In this document: positions 20,748-32,080 of the stretch, piece by piece
How the letters are laid out: every line of letters begins with the position of its first letter
Position numbering within the stretch: position 1 is the first letter of the stretch
Assembly: GCA_963970005.1 (NCBI GenBank)
Contig: CAXAMN010021596.1
Coordinates: forward strand, 509,709-573,708
DNA: 64,000 nt
Source of the DNA: Durusdinium trenchii
Lineage: Eukaryota > Sar > Dinophyceae > Suessiales > Symbiodiniaceae
Direction: 5' to 3'
Notes under the pieces: generated by a model
The model's input: only the letters and a program-made list of their open reading frames with translations
The model's database searches: none
What the model was told of the DNA's origin: nothing
Program-made: the position numbers and the translations under genes

Positions 20748-23700
20748 CTTTGGCCAAGGGAGCGAAAGCTTCTGGAAGACGCTGTGGAGGCAAAAAACCG
20801 TCCTAGCAAGGCATGTTTGATCTTCCTGGTAAGCAACAGCCTGCAACGTGTGTTGAGATTGACGAATTCTTTCCGCTCTGACTTTGTGCTTCTTATTTAC
20901 TGTAGACTAGTACGTAGATCTTTTTAATGCTCATTTTGAACATGTTTGTCCCTTTTGAGCCCATCTAAATTGGGCAGCTCAGGATGTACAGTAAATTGTA
21001 GCAGCAGGTAAAGAAAAGCCAAAGAAAGGAACAGAGAAAGGTCTTTAAATGGCCTAAAGAGGTCTAAAAAAGACACAAAAGGAAGACTTGACAGCACAAT
21101 AATATATATATATATACATATAATATATGTATTTTGTTTTGTTTTGATGTTGTTTCTTTCGGGCCTTACATGTCACAGTTCAGTTCAGGTCGGTGTAGTG
21201 TTGAGTTTTTGATTACTTACAGTCCAATACAAGTGACTCGTCTACATCCAATCTCCAAACATCCAGTGCACTGTATCCTGAACGCCACAACAGTTGTGAG
21301 TTAGCACAAAGGCACAGTTGCTAGAAGATGTCAACATCAAATGTCATCAAAATCTCAAATTTCCAGAAGAGCAGCCACCTTGATTGATCTACCAGAAAAT
21401 GCATGTGGATGTACGATTTGAACAGTATTTTCACCTTCAGTGTAAAGGATTTTTAGTTCTGCATGATTCCCAGTGGTCAGGTGCGACAACGCGCAGCACC
21501 ATTTGCTCAAGAGTTTGTGGCATTGTCCTTGGTTTTGGATGGATAAACCTCGAAACTTCTTCAACAGCTATATACTCACCAGCTATTCTGAGGCCCTTGG
21601 AAGCTCAGTGGGCCAGCTTCAGCAGGAGCTATCTCAGGAGTTTGAGGCAGTCCAGAAAGCATCAGAAAGCCATGGCCATTGTGTTCTTGGCGAACCACCT
21701 CCCTGGAGGCTGTGCGCCTGCTACATCGCGAAGAGATGAGACTGGCAAGTACTGAGCAGGACACTTACTTTGGCAGCACATTTTTTGTTTAGATTGAGTT
21801 TGTAGGACATGGAGTACATGTCAATACTCAATACTCACTGTGCTCGCAGGAGCAGGAATCTTTGGGGCCCTTTTCCCACTGCCATAATAAAGCAAGCCGA
21901 ACACTCCTGTGCCCCCCAGGCATACATTGGAGCAACGAGTGAGTATGATGCAGCAGGAGGGAGCTCCACTAGTCACAGAATCTAATCTGGATTTGGACAC
22001 ACCTTCTCAATGGATTTGTGCAAAGAAAACTTTTGAATGAAGGGTTTCTATGTTTGCAACTGTTTGAATATGATATGTAGTTGTTGAAAGGACAGGTCAG
22101 ACGTCGGACGTTTGCTCATTCTTTTGAGCAAGCTAGTTGTCAATCCTTTTTCTATGCCGAGTATGAAGGAGCTAAGCATTTCTGAGGCCTGAGCTGAGGT
22201 TGTTGCAAAAGGATCAGTCTGCTTGTATTTGCAGCATAAGTCTGTTTGAGGCAACCACCGCATCCTGCCGGGCAAGTCCGGTAGCCAAGCGGCGCAACAA
22301 ATTCCCTGTAGAGAAAAGTAGCTTTACGTGTGGGTTTTATCTTTACCGGTGCGAAAAGGGGCCAGCTGGTCCTTGCTGCTCCTTTGTCGACCTTGCTACT
22401 CCTTCGTTTGGATTTTGGCACGACCTTTCAAAAACCCACACATGTATTACAGCACTTGAAACCAACAAAGGCTTAGTCTCCATATTCGAGGCCTACAAAC
22501 TGCACACGTTGAAGCTGGGAAGAACGAGGTTGGTGTGAGTTCTTCATAGATTGATTGGACTTTGTATAGCTAGGCCTTCTCAGCACTGCTCAGCCCAGAA
22601 CACAGAATGCTTTCTGACCAAGAAACACTCGTTGGTTGTTGACACCGTCTTTGTTTTTTGGGTCATGTCATTAATAAATTGAGAACATTGAGTCAGAGTT
22701 TTTGCTTGCAGTTTCCATTCGACCAGCTTGGCCTCATGTCAGTATATAGTACTGAGGAGCAGAAGTGATACAGGCGGAAAATGCTTTACAGAGCTCAAAG
22801 GAAGAAGGCCAAGTGAGGCAAGGGCTTGAGTCGAGAGCCACGAGGAGGGTGAAAGGGGAGGGGAGCTTGTTTGTGGCTGCAAAGCTCAGTAGTTTAGACG
22901 TTGGCAAGAAGATTCTTTGGAGGAACGGTTTACTTGCTGTAGAGAAGAAAGTAAAACATGTGTTCAGGTTTGTTCCATTTTTAACAGATCCACTTTCGTG
23001 AGGTGTCGAGAGATTGCCAACCTTCAGAGAAGAGAGGCAGGGCCTGGCCTTCAAGTTGAAGCCTTCAAGTTTGTCGCTGTAAGAGCTGCAGTTTCACGTT
23101 TCATACAAGACTCGACGGTTTAGTTTAAACCGGGTGACTCAATAGGGCACCAGTCGCACAGAGTGATTGGCACAGATTCGACCAGGCAGAAGCTCTGATG
23201 GCTCATGCAACTACATCTACTGACAGAGACTTCTGGCAGGTGAAAGCCCTTAGAGTCCTTAGAGCTTTCGGGCCACCCCCCAAAGTATGATCATGATTTG
23301 ATCTAACGCGTAGCCTCGAGGCTCGCTTTGAGACAGGGGTGGTGGAAGCAGCTCAGGCAGTATGGGATCTTTGGGAAACGCATCACGAAAGCATGAGTTG
23401 TTTTTTGATTCACAAGTACTATCAAATATGACTTTATCCCACAGTCTCACACTAAGTTGTCAACTCAGTCACAGTTGCGCTAAAACCTCTTGAGTACTAC
23501 CAAACCATCAGCCCTGCAGACTAGTCTGGTGCAACCACGCACAGATTCTGACTGATGCTTTTCTTTAAAACTTTCAATCTTTTGCAGAACTACCGCGAAG
23601 AAGTCCTAGCAGTTCGCAACTGCCTGATTGAGAGCGAGACAGAAGCGGCCAAGGACCCTCAGTCACGCTCATCCTTGGTTTGACAGTTTGACCGCAGCCC

Positions 23701-24600
23701 TCATTACTTGCAAAAGACTTGCAAGCCACGCTGCCAAATTCTTCTTTCGGATTCTTTCGGACCTATTATAGATGTTCCCCAGGCGCGTCAAGGATTTCAC
23801 GAGGAGTTCGAACACATGAAACGGCAGGCCTCCAACAGAAATCCGCTTGATGACATGCTGCTATAGTCAGGGTTAGTTAAACCGTATGAGACTATTATGC
23901 TGCAGGTCGAGCCTGTGAAGGCCAAATTAGAGGAGGCACGACTCAGCATCAATGAAAATTCTTAAGTGAACTTGTGCTTTGCTGCTGCTTCCAATCATGG
24001 AGGTATGTGCAGAGAATTCAGCATTAATTCGTCAAGGACAGCCCGTGAATGGCTTTCATTGGACAAGTTTAGTGATTCCTTTCAATTCATAGCAGAATCC
24101 AGCTGCTTGGTTCGCATGAATTCGGTGCTTTCTCTCTTGGGAATCGCTGCTAGGCCACCGGCTTCAAGAGCAGCTTGTCGAGTCGTTGCGAGAGGCGGAT
24201 CTTCTGGGACAACTTTGGAGCCTCTGTTTTTGCTTTCGCATCGTATTCTCATGTATTCTCATTACGTTGATCGCTTTACCAGAGAGCTCTGAGTGCTGTG
24301 TGAGCAGAGCGTCTTCTGACGCTACAAGATGCTACAAGTCTCAGTGACTCTATCCAGCAGGCTCTAACAGTTTCAGTCTCAGATAGATGATCGATGCGAT
24401 AAGTACGTTTTTAAGATGCATTTGGAGGCATCCCGTGGTGGAGACAGGCTGCTTGAGTCGTGGGAGAGGTGAGGCTTGTTTTCCTCCCATTGGACTCCCA
24501 CTAACTCTGAACGTTGACAGATTTGCAGGTGCAGTTCAGCCAAGCAAGAGATTGCTTGTCTCAAGCAAGAGCTGGCACAAGCTCGTGAGGAACCGCGTTC
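20748..24600 (+). CDS. candidate multi-exon coiled-coil gene (several short exons)
   Basis: A string of short, same-strand exons reads helical, Glu/Lys/Gln-rich sequence. 20748-20810 (LWPRERKLLEDAVEAKNRPS) ends at a GC donor. 21583-21690 contains SVGQLQQELSQEFEAVQKAS. 23176-23239 reads FDQAEALMAHATTSTDRDFW up to a GTGAAA donor. 23588-23677 (NYREEVLAVRNCLIESETEA) ends at GTTTGA. 23783 onward has ARQGFHEEFEHMKRQASNRN, in phase with the previous exon across a 105-nt intron. 23906-23965 includes VEPVKAKLEEARLS. 24159-24227 contains RLQEQLVESLREADLLGQL. 24529-24600 contains AKQEIACLKQELAQAREE. The repeated occurrence of coiled-coil sequence next to AG acceptors argues for one or more real genes. 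Exon ends, order and completeness are uncertain, and some stretches end in stops unless GA donors are used. Confidence 0.38.
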
Positions 24601-25129
24601 AAGCTTGCTTACTAGTTGCTAGTTTATTTAACACACCACACTGCCACACGGTGTATGCTCAAATTACTAGCACTGACGGCCTACAGTGTATGATGGAAAA
24701 GTTCTGGGAGAAATTCCACGCTGTTAGCATGCCATGTGATGTAACCTGGTGGGTTGTGGTGCTCGCTTGCGATTGTCGATTGTTGTTGGCCAAATGCCCC
24801 AGCTCAGCCTTGAGCTGGAGAGTTCGCTATATCATAAGGTTGCAATGTGGTGAGCTAGCAAGGTGGTGAGAGGTTGGTTTGCGGCTGATTGGTGTGGAAG
24901 CAAAGTGGTGAACTCAGCGCTTTGTTGCAAGATTTGTAAGATCCGCATGGTTTGATAAGCTTCCTAGCTTCCAGGCTAGCGACGGTTCGTGGAGAGTATA
25001 TCGAGTATGATAGCCGTGCTCAGATTGGGGTTTGCATGTATGTATGTGACCATGTATCTTGAAGTCGATGCTGGCCTAACATTGATTTCAAAGTTTTGTT
25101 GATAGGGGTGGTCCGGCGTCTCAGGTGGC
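24601..25129. other. region before the retroelement
   Basis: No gene is recognised. No terminal repeat marking the left end of the retroelement could be identified by eye. Confidence 0.35.
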
Positions 25130-25992
25130 TTGAGGTGTGCCGGGTTGAAGAGAAGGGTTGGAGGTTATGCCGGCTGTGCTGCGATGCTTGTTCCAACTGT
25201 ACTCTTTAGAGGCATAGGGAGAAGTTCACGAATGGACCGCATGTTTCGGCTTATAGGTCTTGCAAGGCACTTGATGCCGCGCCCGTGGTGCAATAAGTGC
25301 CATCAGACCCAGAGCTCGGTTGAGGACGGCTGGTGTGTGGGGTGCTCAGCACTGGAGAATATCCAGTGCGATCTGAACTCGCGCTGGGGTAATCAAGACC
25401 TCAGGCGCGCAGCCAACGACTGGCTGGCTCGGCAGGTTTGGGTTTTCAGGACTCTTTCGCTGAGGCTGGTCCCAGTAGCACCTCCACCACCACCTGCTGT
25501 CGCTGAGCGCGGGGGGTCTGCAGCTGCGGGGGCTACACCGAAGTCCCAGCCAACGAGGCCGCAGAAGGGAGGAGACGAGCCCGTTGGAGGCGAGCCTGAC
25601 CCAGAACAGTCATACTCTTACACGCGCACGGAGGCTGAAGGCGAGGACGAGATTGAGGAGCAGAGGACACCCTCGCGTAGGCCGCCGGCTGCAGTTCCAC
25701 CTGTTCCGAGCCCGCGGGTTGAGGTATAGAAGGAAGAGAAGGAGAAGAAGCATTCAGGTCGAGGCGAACACTCGAACACAGGAAGAAGCTCAAGGACGAA
25801 ACACAAGCAGAGAGAAGGAGGTGAGAGAGAAAGAAGGAGCGGCAGGCGAGGAGGACGCAAGCATCAGCAGTCGACTATGAGGAAGTCAAAACCAGGAGTG
25901 AGATTGGACAGGAAGCGAAGGCTGGAGGATTTGAGGGTATCGAGAGAGGAGGACCTCTCGAGCATCCCACCGCCTCCACCATGTCCGCGCTG
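25130..25992 (+). pseudogene. retroelement gag-like region, N-terminal part
   Basis: The likely start is ATG 25232 (MDRMFRLIGLARHLMPRPWC). A C4 pattern, C-N-K-C then W-C-V-G-C about 12 residues later, suggests a small zinc ribbon, followed by a helical stretch and a Pro/Ala-rich linker. An in-frame TAG at 25727 interrupts, and the same frame continues with Arg/Lys-rich sequence to a TGA near 25991. The role in capsid or RNA binding is inferred from position. Confidence 0.6.
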
Positions 25993-26009
25993 AGGAGCAA
26001 TATTGAAGG

Positions 26010-27262
26010 ATGGCAGCAAGAAGGCACGACCTACAGCATGGACGACAAGGAGAATTGGGCGTTGTTGAATTTAGGAAGAGGAGACTTCGTGGAGGTCCCG
26101 CTGAGCGCTTCGGATTGGGAGCCCCGCTCAGAGGCTCAGGCAGGGTTCCTTGTGATGGACCATATGGTCACGGGAGACAGTGGGATGGCGTTGAGGGTTC
26201 ATGGAGTAGGTTGCACGGACCCTCAACTGAACAAATGAATCTCATCCCAGTTCAACAGAAAAGAGGGCTATTTGCATGCATTGGTACCCCTTGCACAGAG
26301 GCCGAAGAAGGGTATTTGCACGTTACTCGTCTGCGTGCGTTCTCGAGGGAAGGTTTCAATCCAGCCTACTTCCTAGGTTCGCACCCCCGGCAAGTGGCCA
26401 AATGGCTGGATGGAGAGGAGATGCCTGGAGAGGTGAGAAGGACAAGGACGAGAGAGAGCGGGGAGCTGGTGCGCCAGGCGACAGGACCATTCTCCCAGGT
26501 TTGAGGTGAATGGATTTGGACAACGCGGATGGCACCGGGGCTGGCAAGAAGAAAGTTGGAGATGCAGCCAAGTTGAAGCCTTCACCCAAACGTCGCGAGG
26601 CGGGAGCTGGTGCGCTGCGATCACGAGCGCGGGCCAAGGGGAAAGGCGTTGCAGAGGGTCGGAACGACGAGTGGCAGGAGGTGTTGAGCGAGGAGTTGAG
26701 GGGTCGCGCGTTGAGAGAATTAAGGCAAGAGGTTCGAAGAAGAAGAGGAGAGTCGTGGAGATTGGGGGTTAGGCACCTCGCACGTTCATTGAGGAAGAGG
26801 ACAAGGTTGGAGGATACAAGAGGTTCTTCTTTGAGAGATGTCTCGAGTCAGCTTGTGAGACAGGCGCAACAAGTAGCTGGGGGAAGGCCCAAGAGGAGTG
26901 GCGAAGAGAAGGAGAAGGAGAGAGAGGCTGGAGGAGGACAGAGGACGGAGAGAGAGGAGTTGCTAGCTGCTAGCTCTTCTCAATCAGCTGCAGAGGAGAC
27001 AGGAGGACGACAGAGATCCCCCAAAGAAGGACAAGGATCGAAGCCACTCAACAAGAAAGAAAAAGAAGAAGAAGAAGAAAGAAAGGACAAAGGGAAGGAA
27101 GAGAATATTGATAAACGGGGTAAATTGTGAGCTCCGACCCAAGCGACAGCTCCTACGAAGGGTACTCCGAAGACTCAGGATCCGACAGCGAAGCTCAATT
27201 CAAAGCGCCGTTGAGAAAAAGACCCAAAGCAAGCCCTGGAGCGGTCCTCCGGTTGCTGGTCT
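26010..27262 (+). pseudogene. retroelement gag-like region, central and C-terminal part
   Basis: Frame 26010-26504 contains EEGYLHVTRLRAFSREGF and RQVAKWLDGEEMPGEV. The next block, in another frame (26510-27130), contains NDEWQEVLSEELRGRALREL and RDVSSQLVRQAQQVAGGRP, then Lys/Glu-rich sequence. A third frame from 27130 reads an acidic Ser/Asp stretch and APLRKRPKASPGAVLRLLV before TAG at 27262. These look like consecutive parts of one ancestral protein split by indels. The functions of the individual blocks are unknown. Confidence 0.55.
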
Positions 27263-27775
27263 AGAAAGCGCAAGCTGCGCTGGACCAGGGGGCCCTTGTC
27301 TAAGTGGCAAGAGGAGGAGGCAGTGTGATCACCGAAGGAGCTTGCGCAGTGTCACTGCAGTCCGCTCCTGAGCTTTGAAAAGGTGGGGCGTGATTTGGAG
27401 TGCGCGAAACTCGACTATTGTGGGGAAGAGGTTGGGACTTGTGAAGCCCTGAAGATTTTGCCTGCTCTACCACCCTTGGGACACGGAGGTTCAATCAAAC
27501 TAGTAGAACTGGTGTCACCGGCTACCAAAATGATCCTTCAGACCCCCTGAGAAGTTGTTGAAAACTGGTTTTGACTCTCCACGGCCTAAAATCTGTGGGT
27601 TGACTCATTTTGGAAAGGGGGAAAAACTTCGGGTCTGCGAAGCGTTAGTTAAGCATGGCACTTGCGAGTGGATTCCCTCATCGGAAGTGGTTGAATTAGA
27701 ATTAGAAGGGATCAAAATCTTGAATGGACTCTTTGGCGTGAAGAAGCCAGCAACAATTGCAAGCGGCGCCCGAGG
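27263..27775 (+). pseudogene. degenerate linker before the reverse transcriptase
   Basis: Much shortened and full of stops. Frame 27555-27779 keeps recognisable pieces (SPRPKICGL, CEWIPSSEVVELELEGIKIL, NGLFGVKK) that precede the RT core. A frame change must fall between about 27730 and 27770. Confidence 0.5.
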
Positions 27776-28231
27776 GTGATCATGAACCTCAAAGCGACCA
27801 ACAGTGCAATGCATCAGGTGCGGGGAGCAGTGGAAGGTCTCCCGGCGATTACCGCGTGGCAGGCAGCGGTGCTAGATTGTGACCAGACTTTCCATTTCTA
27901 CCAGAGCGACATTTCATCGGCATTCTACTTGTTCGAACTCTCCAGGGCCTGGTTGGGGTACCTGGCCTTTGGGGTATCGTACCCGGGTCACTCGGTTGGT
28001 GTGAACAGCTCTGAAACCTACCTAGCCTGCAGAGTATTACCTATGGGTATGCATAGTTCGGTTTCCTTGATGCAGGAAGTGTCAGAGGAGGTGCTTTGGA
28101 GGGCAGGCTTGGTGAAAGGAGCACAGGTAAGGAGAGGACAACCGGTTCCCCAATTCCTTCTTGAAACCGCTTCAACCGCCATCAAAGAGGATAAATATTT
28201 TTGGCAAGTTTATCTTGACAATTTCATGTGA
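27773..28231 (+). pseudogene. reverse transcriptase core of the retroelement
   Basis: RT copies the element RNA into DNA. Visible motifs are RVIMNLKATN (finger region), FYQSDISSAFYLFEL (motif A with the first catalytic Asp), CRVLPMGMHSSVSLMQE (motif B) and FWQVYLDNFM (motif C). Motif C has Asn where most RTs have the second Asp of Y-x-D-D. The TGA directly after it at 28229-28231 is in frame, and the same frame continues with GDRRMKGETPEVGNE. The YLDN form may be normal for this element family or a sign of decay. Confidence 0.8.
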
Positions 28232-28790
28232 GGTGATAGGAGGATGAAAGGTGAAACACCGGAGGTTGGTAATGAGGTCCACGACACGGTAGAAAGAACC
28301 TGGAAGACGCATGGGATTCTTTCCGCTGAAAAGAAAAAGGTTCGCATTCTTAGCAGGTTGAGGAGTTGGGTGCTCTTCTTCAAGGGGAGGTCGGAGTCGT
28401 TGGTGGTTCCCCTCAGAGGTTTGGCAAGCTCATTCAAGCAACTTTGTGGCTTTTAGGGCAGCCCTTTCTTAAGCGGAAGATGGTACAGGTTGTGGCAGGT
28501 CGTTGGGTCCACGTTCTTCAATTCCGTCGGGCAGGAATGAGCTTTTTGGACAGCGTTTGGAAATTCATTAACAAGGGAGATCACGGGGAAAACCTTGCCC
28601 TTAAGACCAAGAGAGAGTTCTTGAACATTCTAGGAGGAATCCCCTTGCTTCACACCAACCTGACAGCAGTGGTCGATGAGACAGTGTGGTGCAGCGATGC
28701 GTCAGAGTCTGGTGGAGCAACGGGGTACAGCAGGCAACTTACATTGCAAGGGAAAGACTTCGTCCTCTCTAGTCGATTTTCCAGTCAAAG
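28232..28790 (+). pseudogene. RT thumb/connection and RNase H-like start
   Basis: After the stop, frame 2 reads HDTVERTWKTHGILSAEKKK. A shift into frame 1 at about 28370 gives GKLIQATLWLLGQPFLKRK, VVAGRWVHVLQFRRAGMSF and then WCSDASESGGATGYS. The last motif resembles the first strand of RNase H, with its catalytic Asp at 28695-28697. The methyltransferase begins about 40 codons later, so the RNase H fold appears interrupted or reduced. Confidence 0.6.
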
Positions 28791-28794
28791 TCTG

Positions 28795-29760
28795 GGGGCA
28801 GCGCCCGTGCTTGTGATTGGCCTGTTCTCCGGAATAGGGGGAACATACAGGATCTACGACATCCTTGACATTGTGCCTCAAGGCGCCATTGCAGTTGATA
28901 TTCACGCTCCGGCCAACAGGGTGGCCAGCAGACAATGGCCGGGAGTGGAAATTCTGCGGGATGTGCGAGACATTACAAGAGAGACAGTGCAGTCCTGGCA
29001 CCGCAGCTTCCACGCAGTCAAGGAAGTTCATTTATGGGGAGGATTCCCCTGCAGGGATTTGAGTTCAGCCAGAGCTAATCGTAGGAACTTAGGGGGCAGT
29101 CAAAGCTCGTTGTTCTTTGAGTTCCTGCGGATATGGAGACTCATCCAAGAAGAATTTCCAGAGGAGGCGCAGGTTAAGGTGGCTGCGGAAAACGTAGCCT
29201 CAATGGATGAGGCTGCGTCTACAGAGATTTCTGAGTGGATGGGGTTTCACCCCTACTATTTGGATTCTGCCGATGCAGTGCCCCTAAAACGTCCCCGTCT
29301 CTGTTGGACCTCTGAAACGGTTGAGGGCTGCCTGCAGGGCATCCAAGCGGTTGCAGATAGAAGGTGGAACATGGTCATTGCTAATGTGTCAGCACTGCGA
29401 GGTGGATCAGTGGATGAGCCCGGAGTTTTCATGGCCTGGTGAGAAGGTAGCAAATAGTTTTCCTACTTGCATGAGGGCAGATTGGAAAGATGAACCCCCA
29501 TACAAACCGGCTGGGATCCACAGGGCTGACGGGGATTGCCAACTTCGATGGGCTGTTGCAGGTTGAATGATCGGGCACCAACAGTTCCGAGAGAGAGCTA
29601 GTGATGGGCTACGGCTTTGGACACTGCAACGTAGCCTGGGCAGCTAGCAAAATCAAACAAGCCCGCAAAGGCTACGAACTTGAGAAGTGTTCATTAATCG
29701 GAGATTCGTGCAGCGTCTATTCGTTTCCCATCATTGGGGCATATTGGGGCACGCAGCGCT
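28795..29760 (+). pseudogene. C5 DNA methyltransferase domain within the retroelement
   Basis: DNA cytosine-5 methyltransferases transfer a methyl group from S-adenosylmethionine to cytosine. Motif I is LVIGLFSGIGG (SAM binding, 28819-28842), motif IV is GGFPCRDLSSAR with the catalytic Cys at 29050-29052, motif VI is AAENVASMDE (Glu-Asn-Val at 29188-29196), and motif VIII is LKRPRLCW (about 29284-29307). The frame then shifts: SFPTCMRADWKDEPPYKPAG follows in frame 2, SERELVMGYGFGH at 29586-29624 in frame 0, and SLIGDSCSVYSF at about 29693-29728, which resembles motif X. All key catalytic motifs are preserved although the copy is frameshifted at least twice in this domain. Sequence outside motifs fits the dinoflagellate retroelement DNMTs rather than a host maintenance enzyme with accessory domains. 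Confidence 0.85.
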
Positions 29761-30022
29761 CTGCAAAGACTTCCTCCCAACGATCCATTATCGCCACCTC
29801 TGTCACCGGATGGGACTTGCGCCCTTTTTTCGCGCTGCGCTACGTTTACAAGCACCCCTAGCACGTGAATTGCGCTATGGATGTCACACCATTGCGGAGG
29901 CGGACCTTTCACTTCAGTTAACTGAGCCCTTTAGCAGGTCCCAAAAAGTTTCAAGATGCAGAGAGTCATGCTTGATCTCCAGTCACGTAGAGGCCAGCAC
30001 CACCCACCTCGTTCACTCTTGA
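29740..30022 (+). pseudogene. residual downstream part of the retroelement
   Basis: A frame-2 stretch reads DFLPTIHYRHLCHRMGLAPF and then LARELRYGCHT, continuing the polyprotein after the methyltransferase. No integrase or recombinase motif follows; the element seems truncated here. Confidence 0.5.
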
Positions 30023-31208
30023 ACGCGAGCCTGTTTGACACAACAACAATAAGTGTGTTTTTTGCCAAGGATCACAGTGCACCGTAGGAGTGGACGACAG
30101 GCTAGAGAGAGCTCAGAGAAAAGGCTGTTGTAGATTTAGCATAGACTACTCTAGTTTAGGGAGGGGTGAATCTAAGCTTAGAAGTCACGTTTTGGGGTCG
30201 AATTTTCTCGTGCGCTTCGTGGTGCCAATTTTTGTGCTCACTGTTAGTGTTCCGGGGCAGAGATGATTCTTCATGTGCGGATGACTAAGTAGCAAGGAAT
30301 GCTCAGACTTGTAACTGCTGCTATACTGTATTTGCTCATGTTTATTTTATGTCGATCCGCAGAATCCTTGGTAGTGGGTGTCCCTTCAAATTGCAAATAC
30401 AGCGCTGAGGTTTGGAGACCTTTTTTCCTTTGTTTTCCGCAGCACTCAGACTGAGCCGCTAGGATGTCGCAGAAGTTACCGAAGCCTTGGCGGAGGAACA
30501 ATCGCAGGCTCTGGGCGGCTCAGACCAAGGTAGCCCGCAAAGACATTGACACCGCAACCAAAGGACTCAACGTAAATGCCGACACATAATCAGTATTACG
30601 GATTGTACATCGGTAGAGATCGTTGCATTGTGTTGAAAAGTCTTGTGAGGACGGGATTGTCATTCTCCTCAGCCAACAGGTTGCAAAGTCTACTTAATCT
30701 ATATTATATACTGTTCTTCACCTCGTCCCATTGAATCGATGGACCTGCTCCAGTCAAGCTAGAGTAGGTGAACATCTCCGCGTAAACCATCATTTTCATA
30801 TATATGTATATGTATATGTATATGTATATGCGTATGTATATATTAATTCTGGAAGGAATTTGGGGCAACAGCCAAATCAGGCTCTCAAATTGATTGAAAT
30901 CTATCAGGCCTCTGACCTTCGTTGCCGCATGCGACAGTCTTCAGCCTTGGATTCTCACTGTTGACTTGTACCTCATGAGCCTCATGGCCATGGCCTCCCG
31001 AGGTTGGGGCTTATGCCACCTCTTGGAGGTGTGAACATTTTTTGCTCGTGAAGTGTGGACATGGCTGTGGGATGTTGACTCGACTCTTTGGACAGGGCAT
31101 GTCGGGCACGTGCCAGAAGTATGTGCACCTTTCGAGGTATGTGAGCCTCAGGTTCGGAAGTAGGTGCACTTTATGTTTTCGATGCCCTTTGGTTATGCTT
31201 GAGCTTAC
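30023..31208. other. no convincing gene; TATATG microsatellite
   Basis: A (TATATG)n tract lies at 30798-30842. A short stretch after CCGCAG at about 30444 is open on two frames but cannot be assigned. Confidence 0.4.
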
Positions 31209-31361
31209 AGGCATCTGATATTCTGAAGACGGGGTTGATGGCCTTGACAGATTCAGAGGGTCAAAGCGAGCGCGCACAAGCTCCTCATTGGCATTTGCAT
31301 TGCATCGCTGCCACATGCTTGCTTGATATTCTTGGTGCATGGGACACTCGCTTCGTATCAG
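31209..31361 (+). CDS. candidate exon, function unknown
   Basis: After GCTTACAG the frame reads ASDILKTGLMALTDSEGQSE and later ATCLLDILGAWDTRFVS up to a GTGGCC donor. Leu-rich and helical. The same frame stays open to 31501. The minus strand is also open here, so the call is cautious. Confidence 0.33.
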
Positions 31362-31774
31362 GTGGCCGTGCTCGGCTCAATGATATGAACGCTTTTGACA
31401 ACCGTCCAATGCAAAGCCAACGGCATCCAGATTTTGTTCAAGGTTTGTCTCACACCTCGTCCCTTGCAATGCAATGGAAGACGGCGGCGTGGTTTCGATA
31501 GATGTGAAGGCATGGCTTCACAACCCTGATCTAGTGAACAGATTCTACAGTTTGGTTGAGGGACTTGGATGCTTTGGGCGCAGGACTCTATCTTCGTTGG
31601 TCTTGGTTGCGTCTTTTCGATTTCTGGGCCGCTTTTGACCTTGCGTAGGCCTTCCTTGTTGCGAGCACTGCTGCTGCTTTGGGGCAATGCCCTAAGTTGC
31701 AAATACCATGTGGTTGCAAGGAAGATCAGCAGATTTGACATTAGATGGCTGTCTAAAGAGGAAGCTAATTCCTA

Positions 31775-31811
31775 AAACAACCCAATAGCGATGCCCTCCA
31801 ACCTATAGACG
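31775..31811 (+). repeat. relic of the dispersed CCTCCAACCT repeat
   Basis: One unit, AATAGCGATGCCCTCCAACCT, is recognisable. Confidence 0.55.
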
Positions 31812-31839
31812 TGGCAATTCCTAAAAACAATCAATCTTG

Positions 31840-32026
31840 CATTTCACAGCTCAAGAGGCTGAACATGTCACTGTGCCATGAATGCGTTTATCGCAAGGTT
31901 TGTGGTAGGGTTTCAGATAGCCTGGATGCGCTTGTCGCCGCGGGACAGGGGCTGAGAAACTGTAGGTACTTTTTGCAGCGATTTACTTTGGTTGCTACTC
32001 ATCGCTCGGAACTTTGCCTCTTGAGG
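31840..32026 (+). CDS. candidate exon with consensus GTAAGG donor
   Basis: Reads QLKRLNMSLCHECVYRKVCG and then SDSLDALVAAGQGLRNCRYF, ending ELCLLR at a GTAAGG donor. Three cysteines are closely spaced (C-H-E-C, K-V-C). No family is recognised. Confidence 0.33.
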
Positions 32027-32080
32027 TAAGGCGGAAGATTTATAGAGAGAAGCATCAGGCTAAGTCCAATGGCAAAGTGA

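Larger units (their letters stand above)
25130..30022 (+). mobile_element. decayed retroelement encoding RT and a C5 DNA methyltransferase
   Basis: The block holds, in order, a gag-like region with a C4 zinc motif, a basic/acidic linker, a reverse transcriptase, an RNase H-like start, a complete set of DNA cytosine-5 methyltransferase motifs, and a short tail. The order matches retrotransposons reported in Symbiodinium that carry DNMTs. The copy is dead: coding potential jumps between all three frames at least seven times, and in-frame stops occur at 25727, 27262 and 28229. The tail is lost after about 30020 and no terminal repeats were seen, so the element class is not assigned. Domains are described separately. 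Confidence 0.85.
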
